Assembly (NCBI RefSeq): GCF_000761445.1
Contig: NZ_KN196470.1
Location: 2,892,968-2,956,967 of the forward strand
Length of the DNA stretch: 64,000 nt
Reading direction: 5' to 3'
From: Oleiagrimonas soli
Lineage (GTDB): Bacteria > Pseudomonadota > Gammaproteobacteria > Xanthomonadales > Rhodanobacteraceae
Positions within the stretch are counted from its first letter, which is position 1, and every line of letters begins with the position of its first letter. A program made the translations under genes and the position numbers. Under the pieces are notes generated by a model that was given only the letters and a program-made list of their open reading frames with translations, was not told where the DNA came from and searched no databases. Shown here piece by piece: positions 10,154 through 21,186 of the stretch.

Positions 10154-10764
10154 TTCTTCGCACCTCCCTTGCTCGCACCGCCGACAGGCGTGCCACTGCC
10201 ATCATTCGCATCGCCCTCGGACTTCGGCTTGACCATCTTCATGCTCAGGTTGAACACGTACGGCATGCGCGTGTCCCCACCCTTGTTTTCGGTCCGACCG
10301 AGTTCGATCTGACTCATCCACGGCGACTGTTCGAGGTTGCGCATGTACTCGGCCACGCTGGCGTTCGACTGCGCCACACCCGTCAGCTTCAGTTGATCGC
10401 CCTGCTGCTCCAGGCTGGTCAGACGCACGCTGGGCGGGATCGTCTTCACCAGTTCGTCGAACAGATGCACCATCTTCGAGCGGTCGGCCTGCAGCTTCTC
10501 GATGATCCGCTTGCGGGCCAGCAGGTGATCGCGCACCTTCTCCAGATTCTTGATCTGCGCGATGCGCTGATCGAGCTGCCGGATCTGACCCGTGAGGTAG
10601 GCGTTGCGCTCGTTCTGGTTGCTGATGCGCATGTTCATCCACATCGCCCACAGGATCACGATCGCGATGCCGACGACGGCGGCGAGACCCAGGTGCGTGA
10701 AGAACTCGCGTTCGCGTTGCTTGCGCCGTTCGGCGCGCCAGGGAAGCAGGTTAATGCGCGCCAT
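10150..10764 (-). CDS. pilN: Type IV pilus inner-membrane protein PilN
   Basis: This 204-residue membrane protein begins MARINLLPWR; the conserved N-terminal INLLPWR peptide is the part that inserts into the groove of PilM in characterised systems. A membrane helix (about 24-43), a periplasmic coiled coil and a PilO-like domain follow. The tail is Gly/Ser/Lys-rich. The start at 10764 overlaps the pilM stop by one base (TGATG). A longer reading upstream would lie inside pilM and is rejected. Confidence 0.95.
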   Translation of the reverse strand: MARINLLPWRAERRKQREREFFTHLGLAAVVGIAIVILWAMWMNMRISNQNERNAYLTGQIRQLDQRIAQIKNLEKVRDHLLARKRIIEKLQADRSKMVHLFDELVKTIPPSVRLTSLEQQGDQLKLTGVAQSNASVAEYMRNLEQSPWMSQIELGRTENKGGDTRMPYVFNLSMKMVKPKSEGDANDGSGTPVGGASKGGAKK

Positions 10765-11822
10765 CAGTCGAAACTCCTCATGGCGAGGCCCGCGGCGATC
10801 ATCAGCGAGGGCGCATCCGCCGCCAGCTGCTGCGCCTGGGAGCGCGAAGCGATCGACATCTGCGCCAGCGGATTGGCGACCATGCACGGCACGCCGAGCT
10901 GGTCCTCCACCATTTCGCTGACGCCGGCGATGCCGCCCGAGCCGCCGGCCAGGACCACCTGGTCGATCTTGCTGTATTCGCTACCGGCGAAGAAGAACTG
11001 CAGCAGACGACTGATCTGCTGCACCATCGATTCCTTGAACGGCTCCAGCGCTTCCTGCTCGTAGGTATCGGGCAGGCCGCCCTGGCGCTTGGCGCGCCCG
11101 GCTTCCTCGTAGGAAAGGCCGTAGCGCCGCATGATCTCGTCGGTCAGCTGCTTGCCGCCGAAGACCTGCTCGCGCGAGTAGATGGTGCGCTGGTTCTTCA
11201 TCACCGCCAGCGTGGTCATGGTGGCGCCGACGTCGACCACGGCCACCAGCGCGTCGCGCGCGACCGAAAGCTGGTCGGCGATCAGCGTGAAGGCGTTCTC
11301 CATCGCGAAGGCTTCGACGTCGATCACCTTGGCGGTCAGACCGCCCAGATCGAGCGCGGCGACGCGCATATCGACGTTCTCTGTGCGCGAGGCGGCGAGC
11401 AGGATGTTGCTCATCTCCGGGTTGTCGCGCACCGGCCCGATCTTCTCGAAGTCGAGACTGACTTCCTCGATCGGGTACGGGATGTACTGGTTGGCCTCGA
11501 CCTGGACCTGGCCTTCGAGATCTTCCTCGGAGAGATCCGATGCCATCGGGATCACCTTGGTGATCACTGCCGATCCGGCCACGGCCGCCGCGGCGAAGCG
11601 TGTCTTGGTGCCCGACCGCGCCAATGCGCGACGCACGGCGTCACCAACCGCCTCGACCTCGACGATGTTCTTTTCCACCACCGCATTCGGAGGCAACGGC
11701 TCGACCGCGTAGTGTTCCACGCGGTAGCGGCCACCCGATCGGCTCAGCTGCAGCAGCTTGACCGCGGTGGAACTGATGTCGACGCCGATCAGCGGCGGCT
11801 TCTTGGGAGTGAACAGACTCAC
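10764..11822 (-). CDS. pilM: Type IV pilus cytoplasmic actin-like ATPase PilM
   Basis: This 352-residue actin/FtsA-fold protein has phosphate-binding loops 'GVDISSTAVKLLQL' near the N-terminus and 'VDVGATMTTLAV' in the second lobe, and a late 'VLAGGSGGI' adenosine-site motif. It sits in the cytoplasm, binds the N-terminal peptide of PilN and forms the inner ring of the alignment complex. It is the promoter-proximal gene of pilMNOPQ, with a good sigma-70 promoter about 50-75 bp upstream of its start. Confidence 0.95.
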   Translation of the reverse strand: MSLFTPKKPPLIGVDISSTAVKLLQLSRSGGRYRVEHYAVEPLPPNAVVEKNIVEVEAVGDAVRRALARSGTKTRFAAAAVAGSAVITKVIPMASDLSEEDLEGQVQVEANQYIPYPIEEVSLDFEKIGPVRDNPEMSNILLAASRTENVDMRVAALDLGGLTAKVIDVEAFAMENAFTLIADQLSVARDALVAVVDVGATMTTLAVMKNQRTIYSREQVFGGKQLTDEIMRRYGLSYEEAGRAKRQGGLPDTYEQEALEPFKESMVQQISRLLQFFFAGSEYSKIDQVVLAGGSGGIAGVSEMVEDQLGVPCMVANPLAQMSIASRSQAQQLAADAPSLMIAAGLAMRSFD

Positions 11823-11870
11823 GTTTCCCCCTTCCCCATGCGCCCTTAGGAGCGAAATGTGCGCAACGGC

Positions 11871-11899
11871 ATTAAATATGAATTTTAACAGCTTGGCAA
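11871..11899 (-). promoter_or_regulatory. Sigma-70-type promoter of pilMNOPQ
   Basis: On the minus strand there is a -35 TTGCCA (11899-11894), a 17-bp spacer and a -10 TTTAAT (11876-11871). Both hexamers are close to consensus and the spacing is ideal. The predicted start of transcription is about 40 nt upstream of the pilM ATG. Confidence 0.7.
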
Positions 11900-12171
11900 C
11901 AGGGCATTAATTCTCTCCGAACCTGCCCTGCTCTCCACCTTTCCGGTGCCTGACGAACGCGTTTTGCCGCTGCGCGACCGCCGTTTCCGTGCGCCGGGCA
12001 AACATCCTAGCGGCAAATTCAGGTAAGTCGACAACTTTGTGCCGTATCCATGTGGCGCGCGGCGCAAAGTCGTGACGCATCGCACGTCGCGAGCGGCATT
12101 CCGTGACCCACGCCGCACCATCCGGCCGTCTTCCCCGCAAGCGTGCGCGAGTGCGCAAGCGCACAAACGGC

Positions 12172-12202
12172 TTGAACACGCATGCGCCCGGCGCTCTATA
12201 CT
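12172..12202 (+). promoter_or_regulatory. Candidate promoter of mrcA
   Basis: A -10 TATACT (12197-12202) is preceded by TTGAAC (12172-12177) with a 19-bp spacer, which is long but workable. The predicted start lies about 40 nt before the mrcA ATG. Confidence 0.55.
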
Positions 12203-12251
12203 CGGACTCTTGCGTGACCCCGATTCCGTTTTCAGCCAAGTTTCCTATTCC

Positions 12252-14780
12252 ATGCCAATCATCAAGCGTCTGCTCCGCTACGCACTGATCCTCGCGCTGG
12301 CGGGCACTCTGCTGGGGGCCATCGCCATCGGCGTCGCCTACTGGCTCATCTCGCCGCGTCTGCCTTCGGTCGATTCGCTCAAGGACGTGCAGATGCAGGT
12401 TCCGCTGCGCGTGCTCAGCGCCGACGGCAAGCTGATCGCCGAATTCGGCGAGATGCGCCGACTGCCGGTCAAGATCGACAACGTGCCCGCGCGCCTCAAG
12501 CATGCCGTGCTCGCGGCCGAGGATGACGACTTCTATCACCACGGCGGCGTGGACTGGACCGGCACGCTGCGCGCGGCCATCCATGTCGTGCTGAGCGGCG
12601 GCAAGAAGACCCAGGGCGGTTCGACCATCACTCAGCAGGTGGCGCGCAACTTCTTCCTCAGTTCGCAGAAAACCTACACCCGCAAGATCACCGAGATCTT
12701 CACCGCCTTCCGCATCGAGCACGAGCTGACCAAGGACGAAATCCTGCAGCTGTATCTCAACAAGATGTTCCTCGGTCACCGCACCTACGGCGTCGGCGCC
12801 GCGGCGCAGTACTACTACGGCAAGACGCTCGACCAGCTGACCATCGCCGAATGCGCGATGATCGCCTCGACCTTCCAGCGTCCGTCCGTGGTCAACCCGA
12901 CCGATCATCAGCGCCTCGGCCACGCGCGCCGCGATTACGTGCTCGGCCGCATGCTGGCGAACAACTTCATCACCAAGGCGCAGTACGAGGAAGCCCTCGC
13001 CACGCCGCTGCACGCTGCTCCGCATGAACTGCCGATCGCCGCGCATGCGCCGTACCTGGCCGAGATGGTGCGCCAGGCCGCGTTGGACAAGCTGGGCAAC
13101 GCCGCGCTGACGGACGGCTACGTCATCCACACCACGATCCGCGCGCAAGACCAGGCCGACGCCGTCGCTGCGGTGCGCAAGGGTCTGCTGGAATACGACC
13201 GTCGCCATGGCTACCGCGGCCCCGAGGCGCACGTGCAGCTGCCGCCGCAGGCACAGGCGTCCGACTACGCGAAGATACTCGCCCACTATCACGATGTCGG
13301 CGGTCTGAAGCCGGCGCTGGTCGTCACCAGCGGCAACGACGATGCCCGTCTCGTGCTCGACGACGGCCGCAACGTGCAGTTGAAGCTGGACGCCGTAGCC
13401 TGGGCGCAGAAATACCTGAAGCCGCGCTATCGCGGCCCGAAGCCCAAGCATGTCGACGACGTGCTCAAGCCCGGCGACATCGTGCGCCTGCGCAAGGACG
13501 ACAAGGGCCAGTGGCAGCTGGCACAGATCCCCGCGGCGCAGAGCGGCCTGGTTTCGCTCAATCCCGACGACGGCGCGGTGCTTGCGCTGGTCGGCGGCTT
13601 CAGCTTCCAGCGCAGCAAGTTCAATCGCGCCCTGATGACCGGCAGCGGCCGTCAGCCCGGCTCCAGCTTCAAGCCGTTCATCTACTCGGCCGCGTTCGAG
13701 CACGGCTTCACGCCGGCGACCATCATCAACGATGCGCCCGTGGTGCTGCCGGATCCGTCCAAGCCCAACGGCCAGTGGACGCCGTCCAACGACGACGGCA
13801 AATTCGACGGACCGATCCGTCTGCGCACGGCGCTGATCAAGTCCAAGAACCTGGTCTCGGTCCGCCTGCTGGACACGCTGGGCCTGCAGTTCGCGCGCCA
13901 GTACGCGCTGCGCTTCGGCTTCGACCCCGACGCGGTGCCCGACAACCTGTCGATGGCGCTGGGCACGGCCTCGGTCTCGCCGATGACCATGGCGCGCGCC
14001 TACGCCGTGTTCGCCAACGGCGGCTTCCTGGTCGAACCGTACTTCATCCAGGAAATCGACAACCGCGACGGCCAGACGATCTACAAGGCCAATCCGTTGC
14101 GCGCGTGCCGTGACTGTCAGGCGCGCCTACTGCAGAGCAGCGACGCCAGCGACACCCTGCCGCCAGCGCCGTCCAGCTCGGTCGCTGCCGCCGCGTCGTA
14201 CGCAGGCACCGACGGCCTGCTGCCGTTGCAGCCGATCGCCTCGAGCAGCAGCCCGCAACCGGCCGAAGCTTCCAGCACGGCCGAACCGCGCCTGGCGCCG
14301 CGCGTCATCAACATCCGCAACGACTACCTCACGACGTCGTTGATGAAGGACGTGATCCTGCACGGCACCGGCATCGCCGCACGCGCTCTGAACCGGCCGG
14401 ACCTGGCCGGCAAGACCGGCACCACCAACGAACACCGCGACGCCTGGTTCTGCGGCTTCAACGACAAGGTGGTGACCACGGTCTGGGTCGGCTTCGACAA
14501 CTTCTCGACACTGGGCTACGAGTTCGGCGCCACCGCCGCGCTACCGATCTGGATGGACTACATGGGCGCCGCGCTGAAGGGCACGCCCGAATCCGCGCTG
14601 CCGCGTCCGCCGGGCATCACCAGCCTGCTGATCAACCGCAATACCGGCCTGCCGACCACCGCCGACGATCCGGACGCGATGCCGGAAATCTTCAAGGTCG
14701 AGGACGTGCCGCACCTGCAGGAACTGGCGCGCAAGGCCAAGCAGGATCAGAACCAGAAGCACGCCTACGACATCTTCTGA
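12252..14780 (+). CDS. mrcA: Penicillin-binding protein 1A (bifunctional transglycosylase/transpeptidase)
   Basis: This 842-residue class A PBP polymerises and cross-links peptidoglycan. It has an N-terminal membrane anchor (about 10-33), a GT51 transglycosylase domain with the catalytic EDDDFYHHGG motif near residue 90 and 'GGSTITQQVARNF', an OB-like linker domain, and a transpeptidase domain with active-site S471 (SSFK) and a 'KTGTT' box near residue 718. A Ser/Pro/Ala-rich insertion of about 65 residues (about 616-680, starting with a CRDC pair) interrupts the transpeptidase domain. The ATG at 12252 starts exactly at the membrane anchor; the open frame continues upstream but lacks a ribosome site. 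Its place beside the pil operon is common in gammaproteobacteria. Confidence 0.95.
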   Translation: MPIIKRLLRYALILALAGTLLGAIAIGVAYWLISPRLPSVDSLKDVQMQVPLRVLSADGKLIAEFGEMRRLPVKIDNVPARLKHAVLAAEDDDFYHHGGVDWTGTLRAAIHVVLSGGKKTQGGSTITQQVARNFFLSSQKTYTRKITEIFTAFRIEHELTKDEILQLYLNKMFLGHRTYGVGAAAQYYYGKTLDQLTIAECAMIASTFQRPSVVNPTDHQRLGHARRDYVLGRMLANNFITKAQYEEALATPLHAAPHELPIAAHAPYLAEMVRQAALDKLGNAALTDGYVIHTTIRAQDQADAVAAVRKGLLEYDRRHGYRGPEAHVQLPPQAQASDYAKILAHYHDVGGLKPALVVTSGNDDARLVLDDGRNVQLKLDAVAWAQKYLKPRYRGPKPKHVDDVLKPGDIVRLRKDDKGQWQLAQIPAAQSGLVSLNPDDGAVLALVGGFSFQRSKFNRALMTGSGRQPGSSFKPFIYSAAFEHGFTPATIINDAPVVLPDPSKPNGQWTPSNDDGKFDGPIRLRTALIKSKNLVSVRLLDTLGLQFARQYALRFGFDPDAVPDNLSMALGTASVSPMTMARAYAVFANGGFLVEPYFIQEIDNRDGQTIYKANPLRACRDCQARLLQSSDASDTLPPAPSSSVAAAASYAGTDGLLPLQPIASSSSPQPAEASSTAEPRLAPRVINIRNDYLTTSLMKDVILHGTGIAARALNRPDLAGKTGTTNEHRDAWFCGFNDKVVTTVWVGFDNFSTLGYEFGATAALPIWMDYMGAALKGTPESALPRPPGITSLLINRNTGLPTTADDPDAMPEIFKVEDVPHLQELARKAKQDQNQKHAYDIF

Positions 14781-14788
14781 TGCGTCGT

Positions 14789-14811
14789 CGCGCCGCCCTC
14801 GCGGCGGCGCG
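14789..14811 (+). terminator. GC-rich hairpin after mrcA
   Basis: A perfect 9-bp stem (CGCGCCGCC/GGCGGCGCG) with a 5-nt loop begins 8 nt after the mrcA stop. There is no T-tract behind it, so it may be a weak terminator or only stabilise the 3' end. Confidence 0.45.
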
Positions 14812-14876
14812 ATCTGCCGGGTATCGCAAATCGCCCAGCTCGGTTAGGCTGTACCCGGACGTACGGAGTGCACGCC

Positions 14877-15560
14877 ATGGCCCGAGGTCAGCATCACCGC
14901 ATACACGCCCAGGATCGCCTGCACCGCAACCGTCAGCGCGTCGCCCAGGAAGCGGCCCGCCTGATGAGCGAACACGGCATCCGCGACTTCCACCACGCCA
15001 AGCTCAAGGCCGCCGAACGCATGGGGGTCGACGACGAACAGGCGCTGCCGCGAAACCGCGAGATCGAACAGGCGCTGCGCGAACGCCAGCGCATCTTCCA
15101 CGGTCACGAACAACCGCAGGCGCTGCGTCGCCGCCGCGAGGCCGCGCGCGAAGCCATGGGTTTCCTCGCCCGCTTCGAGCCGCGCCTGGTCGGCGCCGTG
15201 CTGGACGGCACCGCGGACAGCCACTCCGCGGTCTGCCTGCACCTGTTCTGCGACGAACCCGAGGCGGTGCCACGCTTCCTGGAAGAACGCGGCATTCCCT
15301 ACGAGGTGCAGAGCCGACGCCTGCGCGAAACACGCGAGCGTTCGGGCGACTATCCGGTCTATCTGTTCCGCGCCGAGGAACTGCCGTTCGACCTCACCGT
15401 GTTTCCGCGCGACGCCCTGCGCCAGGCGCCGCTGGGACGCATCGACGAGCGGCCGATGGAACGCGCCTCGCTGAGCGTCGTCGACGACCTGTTGACCGCA
15501 CCGGACAGCAGCAACGACCAGGATTTCGAGGACATGCTGACCAACGCGCTCGGCCGCTGA
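14877..15560 (+). CDS. Uncharacterised conserved-type protein, possibly nucleotidyltransferase-like
   Basis: I do not recognise this 227-residue soluble protein with confidence. The first 95 residues are helical and very basic (many Arg, Gln and His). The second half looks like an alpha/beta domain, with a 'GTADSHSAVCLHLFCDEPE' stretch around residue 107 that loosely recalls the strand-turn-Asp pattern of minimal nucleotidyltransferases. The canonical GSxxxG motif is not present, so this is only a hint. The ATG at 14877 has an ACGGAG ribosome site 8 nt upstream; a GTG three codons earlier would touch that site. It stands alone between mrcA and a strong convergent terminator. Confidence 0.6.
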   Translation: MARGQHHRIHAQDRLHRNRQRVAQEAARLMSEHGIRDFHHAKLKAAERMGVDDEQALPRNREIEQALRERQRIFHGHEQPQALRRRREAAREAMGFLARFEPRLVGAVLDGTADSHSAVCLHLFCDEPEAVPRFLEERGIPYEVQSRRLRETRERSGDYPVYLFRAEELPFDLTVFPRDALRQAPLGRIDERPMERASLSVVDDLLTAPDSSNDQDFEDMLTNALGR

Positions 15561-15600
15561 ACGCCCCAAGAATCACACGCCCGCCTTCACGCGGAACCAA

Positions 15601-15635
15601 AAGAAAACGCCCCGGCATGCGGGGCGTTTTCTTTG
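15601..15635. terminator. Strong bidirectional terminator between the 227-aa gene and gltA
   Basis: A perfect 15-bp stem (AAAGAAAACGCCCCG with CGGGGCGTTTTCTTT) has a 5-nt GCATG loop. The A/T ends make it an intrinsic terminator for both convergent genes. Confidence 0.92.
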
Positions 15636-15660
15636 TCGTGTGCGGCGCGAGCCGTGAAAC

Positions 15661-16953
15661 TCAACGCTTGCCCATCGCCACGTAGTCACGCGGCGTGGCG
15701 CCGGTGTAGACCTGACGCGGACGACCGATGCGCGAGCCCGGGGTCTCGTGATGCTCGATCCAGTGCGAGATCCAGCCGGCGGTGCGGGCGATGGCAAACA
15801 TGACCGTGAACATCTCGGTCGGGATGCCCAGCGCCTTGTAGATGATGCCGGAGTAGAAGTCGACGTTCGGGTACAGCTTGCGCTCGACGAAGTACTCGTC
15901 CTTCAGCGCCGCCTCTTCCAGCTTCATCGCCACGTCCAGCAGCGGATCGGACACGCCCAGGGCATCCAGCACCTCGTGGCAGGTCTTGCGGATGATCTTG
16001 GCGCGCGGATCGAAGTTCTTGTACACGCGGTGGCCGAAGCCCATCAGGCGGAAGCTGTCGTTCTTGTCCTTGGCGCGCTTGACGGCGCTCTCGACGTTGT
16101 CCGGCGTGCCGATCTCTTCCAGCATCTTCAGCACGGCCTCGTTGGCGCCGCCGTGCGCCGGTCCCCACAGCGCGGCGATGCCGGCGGCGACGGAGGCGTA
16201 CGGATTGGCGCCGGTCGAGCCGACCAGGCGCACGGTCGAGGTCGAGGCGTTCTGCTCGTGATCGGCGTGCAGGATGAACAGCAGGTCCAGCGCCTTGGCG
16301 GCGACCGGGTTCATCTCCAGCGGCTCGCTCGGCACCTCGAACATCTGGTGCAGGAAGCGGTCGCAGTATTCGAGGTTGTTGCGCGGATAACGGAACGGCC
16401 AGCCGATGGAATAGCGATAGCAGGCGGCGGCGATGGTCGGCATTTTAGCGATCAGGCGGATGGCCGCCATCTTGCGCTGCTCGGGATCCTCGATGTCCAG
16501 GTCGTCGTGATAGAACGCCGACAGGGAGGCGATCGCGCTGCACAGCATGGCCATCGGGTGCGCGTCGTGATGGAAGCCGCGGAAGAAGTGCTTCTGCGAC
16601 TCGTGCATCATCGAGTGATGCGTGACGTGATGCTCGAAGGTCTTGAATTCGCCTTCGCTCGGCAGCTCGCCGTTGAGCAGCAGGTAGGCCACTTCCAGAA
16701 AGCTGGAATTCTCGGCCAGCTGCTCGATCGGGTAACCGCGATACAACAGCACGCCCTTGTCGCCGTCGATGTAGGTGATCGCGCTCTTGGTGCTCGCGGT
16801 GGCGGCGAAGCCAGGGTCGAAAGTGAAGTGGCCGGTGCTCTTGTACAACGACGAAATGTCGATGCAGGACGGGCCCAGGGTGGGCTCGACCAGCGGAAGT
16901 TCGATACTGGTGCTGGTGCTGTCGTCGGTCAGCTTCACGGTCTTGTCAGACAC
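15661..16953 (-). CDS. gltA: Citrate synthase (type II)
   Basis: This 430-residue enzyme condenses acetyl-CoA with oxaloacetate at entry to the TCA cycle. It has the hallmark segments '[14 protein letters not shown]', '[12 protein letters not shown]' (catalytic His) and 'FDPRAK' (catalytic Asp), and the length of the hexameric NADH-sensitive type of gammaproteobacteria. The GTG start at 16953 (VSDKTVKL) is chosen because a perfect AAGGAG site lies 6 nt upstream and the length then matches the family. Earlier in-frame starts would add an unusual Arg/His-rich extension. A CATAAT hexamer at about 17088-17083 on the minus strand could be its -10 element. Confidence 0.96.
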   Translation of the reverse strand: MSDKTVKLTDDSTSTSIELPLVEPTLGPSCIDISSLYKSTGHFTFDPGFAATASTKSAITYIDGDKGVLLYRGYPIEQLAENSSFLEVAYLLLNGELPSEGEFKTFEHHVTHHSMMHESQKHFFRGFHHDAHPMAMLCSAIASLSAFYHDDLDIEDPEQRKMAAIRLIAKMPTIAAACYRYSIGWPFRYPRNNLEYCDRFLHQMFEVPSEPLEMNPVAAKALDLLFILHADHEQNASTSTVRLVGSTGANPYASVAAGIAALWGPAHGGANEAVLKMLEEIGTPDNVESAVKRAKDKNDSFRLMGFGHRVYKNFDPRAKIIRKTCHEVLDALGVSDPLLDVAMKLEEAALKDEYFVERKLYPNVDFYSGIIYKALGIPTEMFTVMFAIARTAGWISHWIEHHETPGSRIGRPRQVYTGATPRDYVAMGKR

Positions 16954-17160
16954 GGCGTACTCCTTGGTATGCGGTCCCGGCGTGATCGCGTGGCGGCGCC
17001 GGTGGGGACGTGAGATCAACAAGCGCGGCAAGCCGGCATAAGAGGCTTGCCATCCGGGCCACGGCGTGCCCGTTATCTCCCCATTATGTCACAAGACGCT
17101 TGCGTACGGATGCGACACCGCGGCGCAGGCGATGGGGAAACGCCGGCTCGAAGCACGCGA

Positions 17161-17192
17161 AAAGCCGCGGCTTCCGGAGAAACCGCGGCTTT
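17161..17192 (-). terminator. Intrinsic terminator after rpmE2
   Basis: The arms AAAGCCGCGG and CCGCGGCTTT pair over 10 bp with a 12-nt loop, and the A/T-rich outer ends serve as the T-tract. It lies about 57 bp past the rpmE2 stop and upstream of gltA. Confidence 0.8.
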
Positions 17193-17249
17193 CGTGAACA
17201 TCGGATTCGACACGGCCGGGGCCGATCGAAAAAGTCGTCGTGGGACGGC

Positions 17250-17492
17250 TTACTTGCCGTAGCGACGGCGGAACTTGTCCACGCGGCCGCCGGCGTCGAT
17301 GGTCTTCTGCTTGCCGGTGTAGAACGGGTGCGAATGGCTGGAGATTTCCACTTTGATCAGCGGATACTCGTTGCCATCTTCCCATTGGATGGTTTCCTGG
17401 CTGGACATCGTCGACTTCGTCAGAAAGGCGAAATCGGACGACTGGTCCTGGAACACCACCGGCTGGTAGTTCGGATGGGTGTCGGGCTTCAT
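17250..17492 (-). CDS. rpmE2: 50S ribosomal protein L31 type B
   Basis: This 80-residue protein starts [16 protein letters not shown] and lacks the CxxC zinc ligands of the other L31 class, so it is the zinc-independent (type B) form. It has the '[12 protein letters not shown]' and '[11 protein letters not shown]' segments that contact the ribosomal subunit bridge. In many bacteria this version replaces zinc-binding L31 under zinc limitation through Zur. I did not find a clear Zur box in the 85 bp upstream, and whether a zinc-type paralogue exists elsewhere cannot be told from this window. Confidence 0.95.
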   Translation of the reverse strand: MKPDTHPNYQPVVFQDQSSDFAFLTKSTMSSQETIQWEDGNEYPLIKVEISSHSHPFYTGKQKTIDAGGRVDKFRRRYGK

Positions 17493-17577
17493 GGCTCGCT
17501 CCGGGCTAAAGCGCGGGGAAAAGACGGGCATTGTAGCGAGCAGGACCGTCCTGCCGCAAGCCTTGCAACAACAAAAC

Positions 17578-18519
17578 TCAGATCGCCGCGTCCGGCACGC
17601 CCAACGCCCGCGCCACCAGGGCCTCGAAGCGCGCCATGTCGACATCGAACACGATGCGCGCGTTGGCCGGACGGTCCAGACGCGCCTCCCAGTCCACCAC
17701 GGTCATGCCGCGCGTGCGGGCGCCGTTCATCTCGACCATCACCGGATGCGTCTCGGCACGCTGGACCAGCGCCGGGTCCAGCGCCACCGCCATCGCCAGC
17801 GCGTCGGCGGCGATCACGCCGGTGCGGCCGCGACGGGCATTCCAGGCGCGCGAAGTCGCGCCGATCTGCGCGTAGAACTTCGCGCGCTCGTCGCCCTGCT
17901 CCAGCCAGCGGTCGAAGGTCGCGCCGTCGAAGGCGTGACGCACGGTGGCTTCCCAGTCGACCAGCTCGAAAGCCGGAAACGCCTCGAACACCACGTGCGC
18001 GGCTTCCGGATCGAAGCCGATGTTGAACTCGGCCGGCGTGCTCATGGTGTTGCCGTGGCCGTTGACCGCGCCGCCCATGATGACGAAGCGGCCGATGCGC
18101 GACGGCAGGCTCGGGTCCAGACGCACCGCCAGCGCCACGTTGGTCAGCGGCCCCAGCGCGACCAGCGTCGCTTCCGGGTGCGCGTGGCTGAGACGGATCA
18201 ACGCCAGCGCGGCCGACTCGTTCTCGGCCGTGCGTTTGGGATCGGCGAAACCAACATCGCCGAAGCCATCCGCGCCATGCACCAGCGCGGCGTCCTCGGA
18301 CGGCGTCTGCACCAGCGGCACGGGACAACCGGGATGCACCGGCGTGTCGGCGCCGATCACATCCATCAGCGTGAGCGCGTTGCGCACGGTGTGGGCGAGA
18401 CCGACATTGCCGGCGGCGATGGTCAGCGCGTGCACGTGGCCGTGCGCGTGCGCCATAAGCAACGCCAGGGCGTCGTCCACGCCGGGATCGGTGTCGATGA
18501 TGAGATGCGGCTGATTCAT
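17578..18519 (-). CDS. Inosine/uridine-preferring nucleoside hydrolase
   Basis: This 313-residue protein has the calcium-binding signature '[12 protein letters not shown]' at its N-terminus and a late '[10 protein letters not shown]' segment with the last conserved Asp. It hydrolyses the N-glycosidic bond of ribonucleosides to free base and ribose for salvage. No signal peptide is visible, so it is cytoplasmic. The start at 18519 is the ATG directly before the metal site; the frame continues far upstream into recG but only as a shadow. It follows recG by about 80 bp and may be transcribed with it. Substrate preference cannot be read from the sequence. Confidence 0.92.
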   Translation of the reverse strand: MNQPHLIIDTDPGVDDALALLMAHAHGHVHALTIAAGNVGLAHTVRNALTLMDVIGADTPVHPGCPVPLVQTPSEDAALVHGADGFGDVGFADPKRTAENESAALALIRLSHAHPEATLVALGPLTNVALAVRLDPSLPSRIGRFVIMGGAVNGHGNTMSTPAEFNIGFDPEAAHVVFEAFPAFELVDWEATVRHAFDGATFDRWLEQGDERAKFYAQIGATSRAWNARRGRTGVIAADALAMAVALDPALVQRAETHPVMVEMNGARTRGMTVVDWEARLDRPANARIVFDVDMARFEALVARALGVPDAAI

Positions 18520-18602
18520 GGTCGTGCCCGCGGGAAAACGCACAGCATAGCGCGAGCGGGATGCATGCCGCAGCCCTGCGCTACATCGCTTTGTTCGCGG
18601 TT

Positions 18603-20699
<2,097 letters not shown>

Positions 20700-20738
20700 C
20701 GAGGCGAGACTAGCCCAGAATCGCGAGCCGTTCCCGCG

Positions 20739-21122
20739 TCAGTCGAGCACCAGAATGCCGTCGACCTCGATCTGCGCGCCCTTGGGCAGCGCCGCCACCT
20801 GCACCGTCGCGCGCGACGGGTACGGCTGCTCGAAGTACGACTCCATCACCGCGTTGACGGCGGCGAAATGCGCCAGATCGGTCATGTAGATGCCGACGCG
20901 CACCAGGTCGGACAGACTGCCGCCCGCGGCCTCGCACACGGCCTTGAGGTTGTCGAACACGCGGCGCGCCTGCACCGCGATGTCGCCATGGACCATCGCG
21001 CCGGACGCCGGGTCCAGCGGAATCTGTCCGGACAGGTAGACGGTCTGCCCGGCGCGCACGGCCTGCGAATACGGGCCGATGGCGGACGGAGCGTTGTCGG
21101 TGGCGATGATGCTGCGGGACAT
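20739..21122 (-). CDS. ridA: RidA-family enamine/imine deaminase
   Basis: This 127-residue YjgF/YER057c/UK114-family protein starts [20 protein letters not shown] and contains the catalytic Arg in '[19 protein letters not shown]'. It forms a trimer that hydrolyses reactive 2-aminoacrylate made by PLP enzymes such as threonine dehydratase. It lies between spoT and recG, 64 bp after spoT, in a conserved neighbourhood. The full length fits the family. Confidence 0.95.
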   Translation of the reverse strand: MSRSIIATDNAPSAIGPYSQAVRAGQTVYLSGQIPLDPASGAMVHGDIAVQARRVFDNLKAVCEAAGGSLSDLVRVGIYMTDLAHFAAVNAVMESYFEQPYPSRATVQVAALPKGAQIEVDGILVLD

Positions 21123-21186
21123 GGACACCTCGGAAGCGACGAATGAGGCCGCTGAGCATAGCAAGGTCCCGCGCCGCGGGCGTGCT

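Larger units (their letters stand above)
11823..12251. other. Divergent intergenic region pilM / mrcA
   Basis: This 429-bp gap carries the start regions of two divergent genes. Apart from the two promoters listed separately, I see no convincing gene, repeat or structured RNA in it. The pilM-proximal part is unusually AT-rich for this genome (ATTAAATATGAATTTTAAC around 11871), as expected for promoter DNA. Short open frames here are not supported. Confidence 0.6.
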
